DNA of 64,000 nucleotides from G963676795 sp963677215 (GCA_963677215.1 OY781919.1:2666001-2730000); one strand, 5' to 3'. Positions 42,388-51,903 are shown, counted from the first letter of the stretch. Translations and numbers: made by a program. Notes: generated from the letters alone by a model not told the origin.

Positions 42388-44478
42388 ATGCTGGACTCCG
42401 GTCTTCAGGTTCTTGGCTGTCAGGTTGAAGAGCTGATCGCTTCAAATTCTGTCTACGATACTTATTCCGTCACGGCAGCAGATGGAACGAGACGTCGTCT
42501 GTTGCTTTTTTTCTCTGAAGATCTGAAGGAAAAGTCGCGCAGGCAGTCATCAGCCGTACTGGTGACGCGGCTTGCAGGACAGGATTTCAGCCAGGTTGTC
42601 CTTCCTCTTGAAGCCGGCGAGGTCGGCGAACATTTTGTCTGTCTCTGGCCGGAGCTGAGCGGTTCTGCATTGTCTGATCTGGAGGACTTGCCGCTGGCAG
42701 TGAATCAGGCTCTCGCGTTGGTTCGTCAGATTGCCGCGGCACTGATTGTCCCGCATGCCGCCAATTTTATTCATGGCGCACTCTCTTCACAGAATGTTCG
42801 TCTGCAAGGCGAAGATGTTCTGCTCTTCGATTTCGGCCTGGGTAAGATTTCCCCCCTCGACTTCAATTCAGGGATTGATCCCCAATGGATCAGCCCGGAG
42901 CAGGTGCGAGGCGAGGCGTATGGGCCGCCGGCTGATGTCTATGCCTTGGGTTGTCTCCTCTATTTTCTGTTGACGGGCACGCCACCGTTCAAGGAGAACG
43001 AGCCATTTTACATCGCCGTCCAGCGCTTGCATGAGGCTTTTCCACAACTGCCGGCCTCACTGCATCAGTGTCAGCCTCTGCTCGCAAAGCTGGTAGCTCC
43101 GCTACCCGAACGGCGCCCGGTTGCGGCGGAGATTGTCGCTGAAATCGATCAGCTGCTCGAGTCCATGACTGTTGCTGCGCAGGATGTTGAGTCTGCCGAT
43201 GAGATTGAGGGCGAGTCAGAACCAGATAACGTTGCTGAGGTCGATGAAAATCTGAGTGCAGATATTGCCGCCAAGATTGAGGCTCGACTTAAGGCTCTGG
43301 AAGAAGAGACTGTACCTCTTCCGGGGCAGGTCAGTACCGCTTTTGCTCAGCCTGACTCTGCCGATGACAGTCTGGCCTGCCGGGAGAGCAGGAGGCGAAC
43401 TTCAGGCTGGAGACCCGTATTGCTGCTTCTGCTTGGAGTTGTCATCGGTGTCGTCGTCTATGCCCTGTACAGCGAACAACCGAGCGGACCTGCAGGTTCT
43501 GCCGCTGGTGGTACTGAGGATCCTCTTCTCTCTGAACTGCAGAATGCCATCGGGCTGTGGCAGAATCAGGAGCAGCAGGCTGCCATTGTTCAGTTGCTCG
43601 GTCTGATCCAGGATTATCCTGAAGATCCTCGTGCCTATAACGATCTTGCGGCAATTCGAGTTGCTCAGGGAAATTACGAAGAGGCTCGTACTTTGCTGGA
43701 ACAGGCTTTGAATACCAGCCGTGATTATGCGACGGTCTACAATAATCTGGCTGCCGTCTATAGTGAGATGGCCAGGGCCTCCTATGGCAGAGCCCTGCAG
43801 TTGACCGATGAAAAACGGAACTTTGCTCTTGTGCTTATCCCGCAGGTGCAAGGTCCTTCTGTCGCCACGGCAGCTTACCCGCAGGATGAGGCCGATGCCG
43901 GTTCCGCAACGGACTCTGCTTCTGTCAATGGGCCTCAGACTGTTGCTGTTGCTGCAGTTGAGAAGGCTGCTCCATTGCAATCTCAGGACAATCAACCAGA
44001 ACAGCTCGCTGCCTCCGTAGAGCAGCCTGCCGATGTTCCGATGATGGCTTCTGAACCGGAACCGGAGCTGGAGTTGGAGTCTCAACAGGAGCCCTCCAGT
44101 GCTTTCGGACAGGAACAGCCGTCAGCCGTAATGACTGCAGCTGAGGCCTTTCTTGCCTCCTGGGCCGAAGCCTGGTCGCGGCAGGATGTTGAGTCCTATC
44201 TCGCTCATTACGCAGACGATTTTATACCGCGTAGCGGGGTGACAAGAGAACGTTGGGAACTGCAGCGCCGCAGTCGCCTGGCGAACCCCTCGGCCATTCA
44301 GGTCTCGCTGAAAAATTACGCCCTTGTCAAACAGGCAGAGGACCTGCTGACGATTGACGTCGAGCAGGTCTATGTCAGTGACGTCTATTCCGATCTGACG
44401 CGTAAGCGTTTTGAGTTGCGCAAGTTGTCTGGTGGATTCGAGATCGTCCGTGAACATTCTCTTGAGGTGATTCGTTGA
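42388..44478 (+). CDS. Pseudokinase-TM-TPR-NTF2-like protein
   Basis: 696-residue protein of unknown function with four parts. Residues about 1-255 resemble a Ser/Thr protein kinase: ISPEQVRGEAYGPPADVYALG and DFGLG (Asp148) are present. The catalytic loop, however, is HGALSSQN (near 128) without the HRD Asp, and no glycine-rich loop or clear catalytic Lys is visible, so it looks like a pseudokinase. An acidic linker leads to one membrane helix (WRPVLLLLLGVVIGVVVYAL, about 341-361). TPR-like repeats span about 380-475. After an Ala/Glu-rich linker, a C-terminal NTF2-like domain (584-696) matches the tail of the next protein. The stop overlaps that gene's TTG start. Confidence 0.82.
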   Translation: MLDSGLQVLGCQVEELIASNSVYDTYSVTAADGTRRRLLLFFSEDLKEKSRRQSSAVLVTRLAGQDFSQVVLPLEAGEVGEHFVCLWPELSGSALSDLEDLPLAVNQALALVRQIAAALIVPHAANFIHGALSSQNVRLQGEDVLLFDFGLGKISPLDFNSGIDPQWISPEQVRGEAYGPPADVYALGCLLYFLLTGTPPFKENEPFYIAVQRLHEAFPQLPASLHQCQPLLAKLVAPLPERRPVAAEIVAEIDQLLESMTVAAQDVESADEIEGESEPDNVAEVDENLSADIAAKIEARLKALEEETVPLPGQVSTAFAQPDSADDSLACRESRRRTSGWRPVLLLLLGVVIGVVVYALYSEQPSGPAGSAAGGTEDPLLSELQNAIGLWQNQEQQAAIVQLLGLIQDYPEDPRAYNDLAAIRVAQGNYEEARTLLEQALNTSRDYATVYNNLAAVYSEMARASYGRALQLTDEKRNFALVLIPQVQGPSVATAAYPQDEADAGSATDSASVNGPQTVAVAAVEKAAPLQSQDNQPEQLAASVEQPADVPMMASEPEPELELESQQEPSSAFGQEQPSAVMTAAEAFLASWAEAWSRQDVESYLAHYADDFIPRSGVTRERWELQRRSRLANPSAIQVSLKNYALVKQAEDLLTIDVEQVYVSDVYSDLTRKRFELRKLSGGFEIVREHSLEVIR

Positions 44479-45821
44479 AAGCCAGACTACCCCTCATTGT
44501 CATTATTCTGATTGCACTGTTCGGCTTGACCGGAGCCAAGGTCGTTGCGCTCTGGCCACAGCAGGACCACGTTCTTCTGGAGCATGGTTTACCCCGCACC
44601 GATGCCCCGGATTTTTCTCCCTTGGAAGAGGATGCCTCTCGTCAAAATGCACTGATGGCTCGTCTTGATGGGCGTCTCAAGGAGAATCCTGAAGATTATG
44701 AGGCCAGCCTGCTTCGCGGTCTGCTGCTGTTTCAGCGTGGCGAGCTTGAGTCGGCGATTGCCGAACTGCGCAGCCTGGTTACGCGGGCTCCTAAATTTCA
44801 GCTGGCCCATCTGGTGCTTGGTGATCTGCTCAGTGCTCGCTTTGACCAGGTTGACTCTTTGGGGATCCGGGCTCTGGCCGGCGAGCTTGACGGTCAGCAG
44901 GAACAGCGCATTGAGCAGTTGCAGAACGAAGCGCGGGCGAGAATTCAGGGCTACCTGGCATTGGTCGAGGGGGTCGAGGTGCCGAAGGCTTTGACCAGCC
45001 TGAGCTCATCCGTTGCCTATGCGCTGATTGTCGACAAGAGCAAAAATCGGCTCTATGTCTACCGCAATGCAGGCCCCGGCCTGCCGCCTGAACTGGTTGA
45101 CGATTTCTACATCGTGTTAGGTAAAAAACCGGGGAACAAGCAGCAGGAGGGGGACCTGAAAACCCCCGATGGCGTCTATCATGTCACCTCCTATCTGCCG
45201 GATGCAAAGTTGCCGCCTCTCTACGGCAGCGGTGCTTTTCCGACCAATTATCCCAATGCCTTTGATCGTCGCCAGAATAAGAGTGGCAGTGGTATCTGGC
45301 TGCATGGAACTGAAAAGTCGCTCTATAGCAGACCGCCACTCGACAGTGAGGGGTGTGTTGTTCTGACCAACGAGGAGTTCTTGCGCATCATCCCCTACGT
45401 TCAGGTTGGCAAAACCCCGGTAATCATCTCGGAGAAGGTTGTCTGGATCTCCAGTAGTGAATGGTTGCGACAGAATATTGAAATTCAGGCGGTTCTGGAA
45501 GCCTGGCGTCAGAGTTGGGAAGAGGCCGATACTGATGTCTATCTGGATAAATATGCCAGGGACTTCTGGTCCGGTCGTTACGATCGTGAAAGCTGGTCGC
45601 ACTATAAAAAGCAGGTTTTTTCAGGCAAGACCTATCAGAAGATCGCTCTGAATGATGTTTCCATTCTGAGTTATCCGGCCAGCGAGCTCTATCCCGAGAT
45701 GAAACTGGTCAGTTTTGTTCAGAATTACCAGTCGAACAATTTCAGCGGGACAGTTGCCAAGCAGCTTTATCTGGTCAAACGGGGCTCAGACTGGAAAATT
45801 CTTTATGAGGGGAATCCCTGA
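44475..45821 (+). CDS. L,D-transpeptidase/carboxypeptidase (YkuD) with NTF2-like tail
   Basis: 448-residue periplasmic murein enzyme. A signal anchor (LPLIVIILIALFGLTGAKV) is followed by a short TPR-like helical region (about 55-150). The YkuD domain (about 180-320) has catalytic His277 in WLHGT and Cys294 in SEGCVVL. A C-terminal NTF2-like domain (about 336-448) starts VLEAWRQSWEEADTDVYLDKY. This is the Csd6/Cds6 layout; Helicobacter Csd6 is an L,D-carboxypeptidase affecting cell shape. It starts TTG at 44475 within TTGA, overlapping the pseudokinase stop, so the two are cotranslated. Whether it cross-links or trims murein cannot be read from sequence. Confidence 0.9.
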   Translation: MKARLPLIVIILIALFGLTGAKVVALWPQQDHVLLEHGLPRTDAPDFSPLEEDASRQNALMARLDGRLKENPEDYEASLLRGLLLFQRGELESAIAELRSLVTRAPKFQLAHLVLGDLLSARFDQVDSLGIRALAGELDGQQEQRIEQLQNEARARIQGYLALVEGVEVPKALTSLSSSVAYALIVDKSKNRLYVYRNAGPGLPPELVDDFYIVLGKKPGNKQQEGDLKTPDGVYHVTSYLPDAKLPPLYGSGAFPTNYPNAFDRRQNKSGSGIWLHGTEKSLYSRPPLDSEGCVVLTNEEFLRIIPYVQVGKTPVIISEKVVWISSSEWLRQNIEIQAVLEAWRQSWEEADTDVYLDKYARDFWSGRYDRESWSHYKKQVFSGKTYQKIALNDVSILSYPASELYPEMKLVSFVQNYQSNNFSGTVAKQLYLVKRGSDWKILYEGNP

Positions 45822-45828
45822 TCCCGGA

Positions 45829-46029
45829 TCATGCCTGGGTTTCAAGATCCTGAATCAGTTGCTTAAGGTCCCAGCCATGGTATTCAGCGACAACCTCAAG
45901 TTTTTCGAAGAGCATTTCGCAGCAGACGCAGCTCCCTGATTTTTTGTCGTAGGTCTGAAAAACCTCGAGGGTTTCAGGCCAGTCACTGAGAATGTCGAGC
46001 AGGGTCATCTGGGCAGTAATCTCGGGCAT
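45829..46029 (-). CDS. DUF1858-like small redox-type protein
   Basis: 66-residue protein resembling the DUF1858 domain found with hybrid-cluster and other redox proteins. It shows MTLLDILSDWPETLEVF, a Cys cluster CVCC (family usually C-x-x-C), then a helix and YHGWDLKQLIQDLE. Function is unknown; a disulfide or metal role is inferred from the cysteines. ATG 46029 is preceded on its strand by AGGAGGACAAGG. It converges on the L,D-transpeptidase gene with only seven bases between, and is divergent from queA. Confidence 0.75.
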   Translation of the reverse strand: MPEITAQMTLLDILSDWPETLEVFQTYDKKSGSCVCCEMLFEKLEVVAEYHGWDLKQLIQDLETQA

Positions 46030-46181
46030 CCTTGTCCTCCTGAAAAAGATTTCATTTTAATCCCGAACCGGCTGTACTCAAGCAACGCTTGGGGCGGCAG
46101 TGGCGAGGCGAAAAGCAATTGACAGAATCAACTTAACTATGATTCCCTAGACCGCTATTTGCATCAGCTTCGGATATATTT

Positions 46182-47216
46182 ATGCTTTTGGACGAATTCG
46201 ATTATGACCTGCCGGAAGAACTGATTGCCCAGTTTCCTGCAGAGCAACGAGATGCTTCACGACTCATGTGCCTGCAGCGTGATACCGGTTTCGTCTCTTG
46301 CAGACAGTTTACAGACATTCCCGATTATTTTAAAGAGGGGGATGTCCTGGTTTTGAATAATACCAGGGTCATTCCGGCGCGCCTGTTGGGCAGCAAGGCA
46401 ACCGGCGGCAAGGTCGAGATCCTGTTGGTGCGCCAGGCCGGAGGGGAGTGCACAAGTGACTGGCTGTGTTTGACAAAATCATCGAAGGCTCTGAAACCGG
46501 GAACCAGGATTGTGTTTTCGGAAAATTTTGCGGCGCAGATCCTTGGTGAGGGAGAACCTCCCTACCGCCTGGTTCGTTTTGAATGCAGCGGAGACCTGTT
46601 TTCTGAGTTGGAGAGGATTGGCCACCTGCCTCTTCCGCCCTATATCAAGAGGGACGACAATCTGCAGGATCAGAACCGTTATCAGACGGTTTTTGCCCGG
46701 GAGAAGGGTGCTGTTGCTGCTCCGACGGCCGGGTTGCATTTTACCGACGCCATTCTTGACCAGATTCGACGGCGCGGTGTCCAGATCTGCTCCCTGACCC
46801 TGCATGTCGGACTCGGGACCTTTCTGCCGGTAAGGGTTGAAAATGTGGCTGAACACAAGATGCACGCGGAGTATTATTCGATCCCGACTGAAACAGCGGA
46901 TGCGGTCAATATGGCACATCGTAACGGCGGGCGTGTTTTTGCCCTGGGAACAACCAGTGCCAGGGCGATGGAAACGGCTGCAACGGAAGACCGACAGCTG
47001 CATGCCGGTTCCGGTGACAGTGAAATCTTTATCTATCCCGGCTATGAATTCAAGGTTGTCGATGCTCTGGTGACAAATTTCCATCTGCCGAAATCGACCC
47101 TGCTGATGCTGGTCTCGGCCCTGGCTGGAAAAGACAATATCATGGCAGCTTATCGTCGCGCTGTTGAAGAGCGGTACCGTTTTTTCAGTTATGGCGATTG
47201 CATGCTGATTATATAA
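46182..47216 (+). CDS. queA: S-adenosylmethionine:tRNA ribosyltransferase-isomerase
   Basis: Transfers and isomerises the ribose of SAM onto preQ1-tRNA to give epoxyqueuosine. 344 residues. It starts MLLDEFDYDLPEELIAQFPA and shows LVLNNTRVIPARLLGSKATGG-like sequence, AAPTAGLHFTDAIL and LVTNFHLPKSTLLMLVSALAG. The ribosome site before ATG 46182 is weak (GGATATATTT). tgt follows after 19 bases, giving consecutive steps of the same pathway. Confidence 0.96.
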   Translation: MLLDEFDYDLPEELIAQFPAEQRDASRLMCLQRDTGFVSCRQFTDIPDYFKEGDVLVLNNTRVIPARLLGSKATGGKVEILLVRQAGGECTSDWLCLTKSSKALKPGTRIVFSENFAAQILGEGEPPYRLVRFECSGDLFSELERIGHLPLPPYIKRDDNLQDQNRYQTVFAREKGAVAAPTAGLHFTDAILDQIRRRGVQICSLTLHVGLGTFLPVRVENVAEHKMHAEYYSIPTETADAVNMAHRNGGRVFALGTTSARAMETAATEDRQLHAGSGDSEIFIYPGYEFKVVDALVTNFHLPKSTLLMLVSALAGKDNIMAAYRRAVEERYRFFSYGDCMLII

Positions 47217-47235
47217 AAGATGGAAGTGACGTTTC

Positions 47236-48351
47236 GTGAGTAGATTCAGCTATACATTGTTACACAAGGACAGTGTGACCAACGCCAGGCGCGGACGTAT
47301 CGAAACCCGCCGAGGTGTTATCGAGACCCCGGTGTTCATGCCGGTCGGAACCCTTGGTACGGTCAAGGGGATGTTGCCAGAGGCTCTCAACGATATCGGT
47401 GCCCAGATTATTCTGGCCAACACCTACCATCTTTATCTGCGTCCTGGTCATGAGCTGGTCAAGAAACTGGGTGGTCTGCACAAGTTCATGAACTGGCAGA
47501 AGCCGATTCTGACTGACAGCGGCGGATTCCAGGTTTTCAGTCTGGGGGAGATGCGCAAGATCACCGAAGAAGGCGCGACCTTTCAGTCGCATATCGACGG
47601 CAGCAGGCATGTCCTGACTCCTGAGCTTTCCATTGAGGTTCAGCTCGCTCTCGATTCCGATATCATCATGGTTTTTGATGAATGTATTCCCCATCCGTCG
47701 GAGCGAAAATATATTATTGATTCGACCAATCTCTCTGCACGCTGGGCTAAACGCTGTCGTGCCGTGCTGCCGGCCGGTTCGGATAATGCCCTGTTCGGCA
47801 TCGTCCAGGGCGGAATGGAAACAGACCTGCGTCGGATGAGCGTCGAGCAGTTGCTCGAGATCGGTTTTGAAGGTTACGCGCTGGGCGGCCTGTCGGTCGG
47901 CGAGGAAACCTCGCTGATGTATGACACGATGGAGTTCAGTCTGCCGCTGCTGCCGGAAAACCAGCCGCGCTACGTCATGGGAGTCGGTACGCCGGAAAAC
48001 TTGGTTGAGGGTGTGGCCAGGGGCTGCGATATGTTCGACTGTGTCATGCCAACCCGTAATGCTCGTAACGGAGTTCTGTTTACAAGTTTCGGCAAAATCA
48101 GTATAAAACAGGCACGCTATCGAGAAGATGATGCTCCGATCGATCCCGAGTGTCAGTGTTATGTCTGCCGTAATTACAGTCGTGCCTATCTGCGCCACCT
48201 GTTTATGAGCGGAGAAATATTGTCATCTGTGCTTAACACACATCACAATCTGCACTATTATCAGCGCTTGATGGCTGATATGCGCGAAGCGTTGGAACAG
48301 AACAGGTTTGAGAATTTCCGTAAAGAGTTTTATCTTAAGCGCGAAATTTAA
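47236..48351 (+). CDS. tgt: Queuine/preQ1 tRNA-ribosyltransferase (copy 2, canonical context)
   Basis: Exchanges guanine-34 for preQ1 in GUN tRNAs, feeding QueA encoded just upstream. 371 residues. Motifs: LTDSGGFQVFSLGEMRKITE, MVFDECIPHPSE, GGLSVGEE, nucleophile region FDCVMPTRNARNGVLFT and zinc ligands CQCYVCRNYSRAYLRHLF. The start is GTG at 47236 after GATGGAAGTGACGTTTC. This copy keeps the conserved RNG loop that the copy at 8.9 kb lacks. It sits in the common queA-tgt-yajC-secD-secF order, so it is the likely standard enzyme. Confidence 0.96.
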   Translation: MSRFSYTLLHKDSVTNARRGRIETRRGVIETPVFMPVGTLGTVKGMLPEALNDIGAQIILANTYHLYLRPGHELVKKLGGLHKFMNWQKPILTDSGGFQVFSLGEMRKITEEGATFQSHIDGSRHVLTPELSIEVQLALDSDIIMVFDECIPHPSERKYIIDSTNLSARWAKRCRAVLPAGSDNALFGIVQGGMETDLRRMSVEQLLEIGFEGYALGGLSVGEETSLMYDTMEFSLPLLPENQPRYVMGVGTPENLVEGVARGCDMFDCVMPTRNARNGVLFTSFGKISIKQARYREDDAPIDPECQCYVCRNYSRAYLRHLFMSGEILSSVLNTHHNLHYYQRLMADMREALEQNRFENFRKEFYLKREI

Positions 48352-48403
48352 GATTAATACTGTTACGGCACTGATGCCGTGACCCCTAATGAAGGAGGAT
48401 GTA

Positions 48404-48712
48404 ATGGCGACAGAAGCGTTTGCAATGGCGGGAGCCGCTGCTCAGGGAGGAAACCCCTATCAACCGATTATCATGCTGGTGGCGATGTTTGCCATTTTTT
48501 ATTTCCTGCTTATCAGACCCCAGCAAAAGCGGGCCAAGCAGCAGCGTGAGATGATGAACAGCCTGCAACCGGGAGAGAGTGTCGTGACCGCCGGTGGCCT
48601 GCACGGCAAGATTACCGCTGTTGAAGAGGGGATTGTCAGTGTCGAAATCGCCAACGGTGTTGTGATCAAGGTCAATCGTGCCTCGATTTCCGAAGTCAAG
48701 AGATCCGCATAA
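48404..48712 (+). CDS. yajC: Preprotein translocase subunit YajC
   Basis: Small single-span membrane protein associated with SecDF. 102 residues. The helix YQPIIMLVAMFAIFYFLLI is followed by the family motif RPQQKRAKQQ and a C-terminal beta domain with VVTAGGLHGKITAVEEG. ATG 48404 is chosen because AAGGAGGATGTA precedes it; ATG 48389 would contain that site. secD follows after 45 bases. Confidence 0.96.
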   Translation: MATEAFAMAGAAAQGGNPYQPIIMLVAMFAIFYFLLIRPQQKRAKQQREMMNSLQPGESVVTAGGLHGKITAVEEGIVSVEIANGVVIKVNRASISEVKRSA

Positions 48713-48757
48713 TCGATACCACTCATATATCTCATCGATACATTCAGGGAGATCTAG

Positions 48758-50353
48758 ATGTCTAACAGTCTGAAACTCAGGAGTATACTGGTTGTTCTCT
48801 GTATTCTTCTGGCCATTTTTGCCATAGCGCCTACTGTCATGCGCGGCAGCCTGCCGCAATGGTGGACCGATACCGTCGGGCCGATCCAACTGGGTCTCGA
48901 TCTTCAGGGGGGGATGCACCTGGTTCTTGGCGTTGATGCCGACAAAGCTGTTGAGAGCCGGATCGACACGGTCATTGACCAGCTCGAAAACGATCTGCGT
49001 GAAAAGGATATCATCTTCAAGCGGATCGAACGTCAGGGGGACCGTCTTGCCGTTATCGTCTATGACGATCAGGAAGGTGCCAAGATTGATGCCCTGATGG
49101 CCGATCAGTTTCCTAGTCTGGAAGGGGAAACCCTGACCGGTACTGGTGGATATGTTGAAAAACACTATCGTCTGAGCGACAACGAGATCGAAAATATCAA
49201 GGACTATGCCGTTCGCCAGGCGCTTGAAACCATGCGCAACCGGGTCGATCAGTTCGGCGTCAGTGAGCCGACTCTGCAGCGTCAAAGCGGTAACCGCATC
49301 CTGATCCAGCTTCCTGGTGTCGAGGATCCTGAGCGTGCCATCGCACTGCTCGGCAAGACTGCGCGCCTTGAATTCAAGATGGTCGATGAGACCGCCAATC
49401 TGCAGGACGCCGTTGCCGGCAATCTCAAACCGGGAACCCAGCTGCTCTATGAGCGTAATGTCAACAAGGCGACCGGCGGAGTCACCGAGACCCCTCTGGT
49501 AGTTTTTGACAAGACCGCACTGACCGGTGATCTGCTTGCCGATGCCAATGTGCGTATCGATACCCGCTTCAACGAGCCCTATGTCGCTATCGATTTCAAT
49601 GCCGTTGGAGCCAAGCGCTTCGATCAGATTACTGCCGCAAATGTCGGTAAGCGGATGGCCATTGTCCTGGACGACACCGTCTACTCGGCACCAGTTATTC
49701 GTGAGCGGATCTCCGGCGGCAGTGCTCAGATTTCAGGTTCCTTTACCTCGCAGGAAGCGACCGACCTGGCGATTGTCCTGCGTGCCGGTTCTTTGCCTGC
49801 GCCGGTCAAGATTCTTGAAAACCGCACCGTCGGACCGTCCCTTGGACAGGATTCGATCGACCGCGGCATCAAGTCGATCTGGGTCGGAGGTCTCCTGGTC
49901 ATTCTGGCTATTCTCGTCTATTATCAGCTGTCCGGCGTCGTTGCCGTTGTCGCCCTGGTTCTCAATATCGTCTTTATTACGGCGCTTCTGTCTCTCTTTG
50001 GTGCGACCCTGACCCTTCCGGGTCTGGCCGGTATCGTTCTGACCGTCGGTATGGCTGTTGATGCCAACGTACTGATCTTTGAGCGGGTTCGTGAAGAATT
50101 GCGCCTTGGTCGGGCACCGAAGCTGGCCCTTGATTCAGGTTACAGCAAAGCGTTCTTGACCATTATCGATGCCAATATAACCACCCTGATCGCCGCTCTG
50201 GTTCTTTTTCAGTTCGGAACCGGCCCGGTCCGCGGTTTTGCCGTCACTCTGTCGATCGGTATTATTGCGTCGCTGTTTACCGCTATCTTTGTCTCTCGTG
50301 TAATTTTTGATCTGTTCTTGACTGGCCGCGACATCAAGCGGCTGAGTATATAA
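48758..50353 (+). CDS. secD: Protein translocase subunit SecD
   Basis: RND-type inner-membrane protein that uses proton flow to pull secreted proteins into the periplasm after SecYEG. 531 residues. One N-terminal helix is followed by GLDLQGGMHLVLGVD, a periplasmic P1 domain (to about 350) and five C-terminal helices. Conserved: RTVGPSLGQDSI, TLPGLAGIVLTVGMAVDANV and LIFERVREEL. It starts after GGGAGATCTAG. secF follows 15 bases later. Confidence 0.97.
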   Translation: MSNSLKLRSILVVLCILLAIFAIAPTVMRGSLPQWWTDTVGPIQLGLDLQGGMHLVLGVDADKAVESRIDTVIDQLENDLREKDIIFKRIERQGDRLAVIVYDDQEGAKIDALMADQFPSLEGETLTGTGGYVEKHYRLSDNEIENIKDYAVRQALETMRNRVDQFGVSEPTLQRQSGNRILIQLPGVEDPERAIALLGKTARLEFKMVDETANLQDAVAGNLKPGTQLLYERNVNKATGGVTETPLVVFDKTALTGDLLADANVRIDTRFNEPYVAIDFNAVGAKRFDQITAANVGKRMAIVLDDTVYSAPVIRERISGGSAQISGSFTSQEATDLAIVLRAGSLPAPVKILENRTVGPSLGQDSIDRGIKSIWVGGLLVILAILVYYQLSGVVAVVALVLNIVFITALLSLFGATLTLPGLAGIVLTVGMAVDANVLIFERVREELRLGRAPKLALDSGYSKAFLTIIDANITTLIAALVLFQFGTGPVRGFAVTLSIGIIASLFTAIFVSRVIFDLFLTGRDIKRLSI

Positions 50354-50368
50354 GGAGGCTGAGCGGAA

Positions 50369-51283
50369 ATGCAGCTGATCAAACCAGATGTCAATTTCGA
50401 TTTTGTTGGCAAGCGTAAAGCCGCCATCATACTTTCCGTGGTCCTGATTCTGATCGGGATCGTCTCTCTCATTGTCAAGGGCGGTCCAGATTACGGTGTC
50501 GATTTCGCCGGCGGTACCCTGATCCAGGTCAAGTTTGAGCAGGCGACAGCGCCGGCTGAAATCAAGCAGGCGATTGCCGATCTCAACCTCGGCAGTCCGG
50601 TGGTCCAGACCTTTGGCGAGAGCCAGAGCGAATACCTGATTCGTGTTGAACAGACCACCGCCGAGCTTGAAGGCCTGGCTCAGAAGGTTCAGGCTGACCT
50701 GGAAAAAACCTTTGGAACCGGCAAGGTCGATATCCGCCGGGTCGAAATGGTCGGTCCGCAGGTCGGTAAGGATCTCCGCAGCAAGGGGTTGCAGGCGATC
50801 CTCTATGCCATGATCGGGATCCTGATCTACATCTCCTGGCGTTTTGAATTCCGATTCGCCATCGGAGCGATTGTCGCCCTGGTGCATGACGTGCTGATCA
50901 CCCTCGGCATGTTCAGTGTCTTTGGCAAGGAGATCGATCTGCCGATCATCGCGGCGTTCCTGGCGATTATCGGCTACTCGCTGAACGATACCATCATTGT
51001 CTATGACCGGATTCGCGAGAATATGGCCAAGCACAACAAGGAGAGCTTCTCGTTCATCGTCAACCGCAGTGTCAACGAGACCCTGTCCCGAACCTTGCTG
51101 ACCTCCGGTACGACCTTGCTGGTTGTCCTGGCCCTGTTTATACTTGGGGGTGGGGTCATTCACAACTTTGCTTTTGCGATGCTGGTCGGGGTCATCGTCG
51201 GTACCTACTCCTCGATCTTTGTTGCCAGCCCGCTCCTGATCTTCTGGCAGCAGAAAAAAGCGAAGAAGGTCACTGCGTCCTGA
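50369..51283 (+). CDS. secF: Protein translocase subunit SecF
   Basis: Partner of SecD, 304 residues. The helix after FVGKRKAAIILSVVLILIGI is followed by YGVDFAGGTLIQVKF, a small periplasmic domain, and five helices with AFLAIIGYSLNDTIIVYDRI and RENM. It starts after AAGGAGGCTGAGCGGAA and is coupled in the yajC-secD-secF operon. A TPR gene follows after 13 bases. Confidence 0.97.
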   Translation: MQLIKPDVNFDFVGKRKAAIILSVVLILIGIVSLIVKGGPDYGVDFAGGTLIQVKFEQATAPAEIKQAIADLNLGSPVVQTFGESQSEYLIRVEQTTAELEGLAQKVQADLEKTFGTGKVDIRRVEMVGPQVGKDLRSKGLQAILYAMIGILIYISWRFEFRFAIGAIVALVHDVLITLGMFSVFGKEIDLPIIAAFLAIIGYSLNDTIIVYDRIRENMAKHNKESFSFIVNRSVNETLSRTLLTSGTTLLVVLALFILGGGVIHNFAFAMLVGVIVGTYSSIFVASPLLIFWQQKKAKKVTAS

Positions 51284-51296
51284 TAAGGGAGCTGTC

Positions 51297-51872
51297 ATGA
51301 AAAAAGAAACGGTTCTGCTGGTTGTCGTCGTCCTGATCGCCGGAATTCTGATCGGTGTGATCGTTTCGAACATGCATAAAGATAAAGGGCGGCCGTCGCC
51401 GGCTCCGGGTAGTACGCCGGCGGCGATTGTCGATCATCAGCAACGGATCACTACGCTTGAAGAGATCGTTGCCAAGGAACCGAAGAACCGCAATGCCTGG
51501 GTTCAGCTTGGTCACAACTTCTTCGATTCCGACCAGCCGATGAAGGCGATCGATGCCTATGACAAGGCCCTGGCGCTTGACGGCAGGGACCCGGATGTCC
51601 TGACCGATCAGGGGATCATGTTTCGCCGGGTCGGCTGGTATGATCGGGCGATCGCCAACTTCATCAAGGCTAATGAGGTCAGCCCCGGCCATCAGCAAAG
51701 TCTGTACAATCTGGGGATCGTCTACAGATATGATCTCAAGGATTTTGCCAAAGCGGCACAGGCCTGGGAGCGCCTGCTTGAGCTCGACCCGAACGGCCCC
51801 AATGCATCACAGCTTAAGGCCGAAGTTGAATTCCTCAAGACTCATGCGCAACTGGCCCAACCCCAACAATGA
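51297..51872 (+). CDS. Membrane-anchored TPR protein
   Basis: 191-residue protein of unknown function. One N-terminal membrane helix (TVLLVVVVLIAGILIGVIVS) is followed by a Pro-rich linker and about four tetratricopeptide repeats (residues 60-180: NRNAWVQLGHNFFDSDQPMK, AIDAYDKALALDGRDPDVLT, and similar). It is directly downstream of secF with a ribosome site AAGGGAG, so it is cotranscribed with the Sec genes. A periplasmic scaffold or assembly role is inferred from architecture only. Confidence 0.88.
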   Translation: MKKETVLLVVVVLIAGILIGVIVSNMHKDKGRPSPAPGSTPAAIVDHQQRITTLEEIVAKEPKNRNAWVQLGHNFFDSDQPMKAIDAYDKALALDGRDPDVLTDQGIMFRRVGWYDRAIANFIKANEVSPGHQQSLYNLGIVYRYDLKDFAKAAQAWERLLELDPNGPNASQLKAEVEFLKTHAQLAQPQQ

Positions 51873-51876
51873 GATG

Positions 51877-51903
51877 AAGCCGGGCTTTGCCCCGGCTTTT
51901 TTT
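51877..51903 (+). terminator. Terminator after the queA-secDF-TPR operon
   Basis: AAGCCGGG (51877-51884) and CCCGGCTT (51891-51898) with loop CTTTGC and a T run to 51903. It ends 14 bases before the recJ ATG. Confidence 0.85.
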
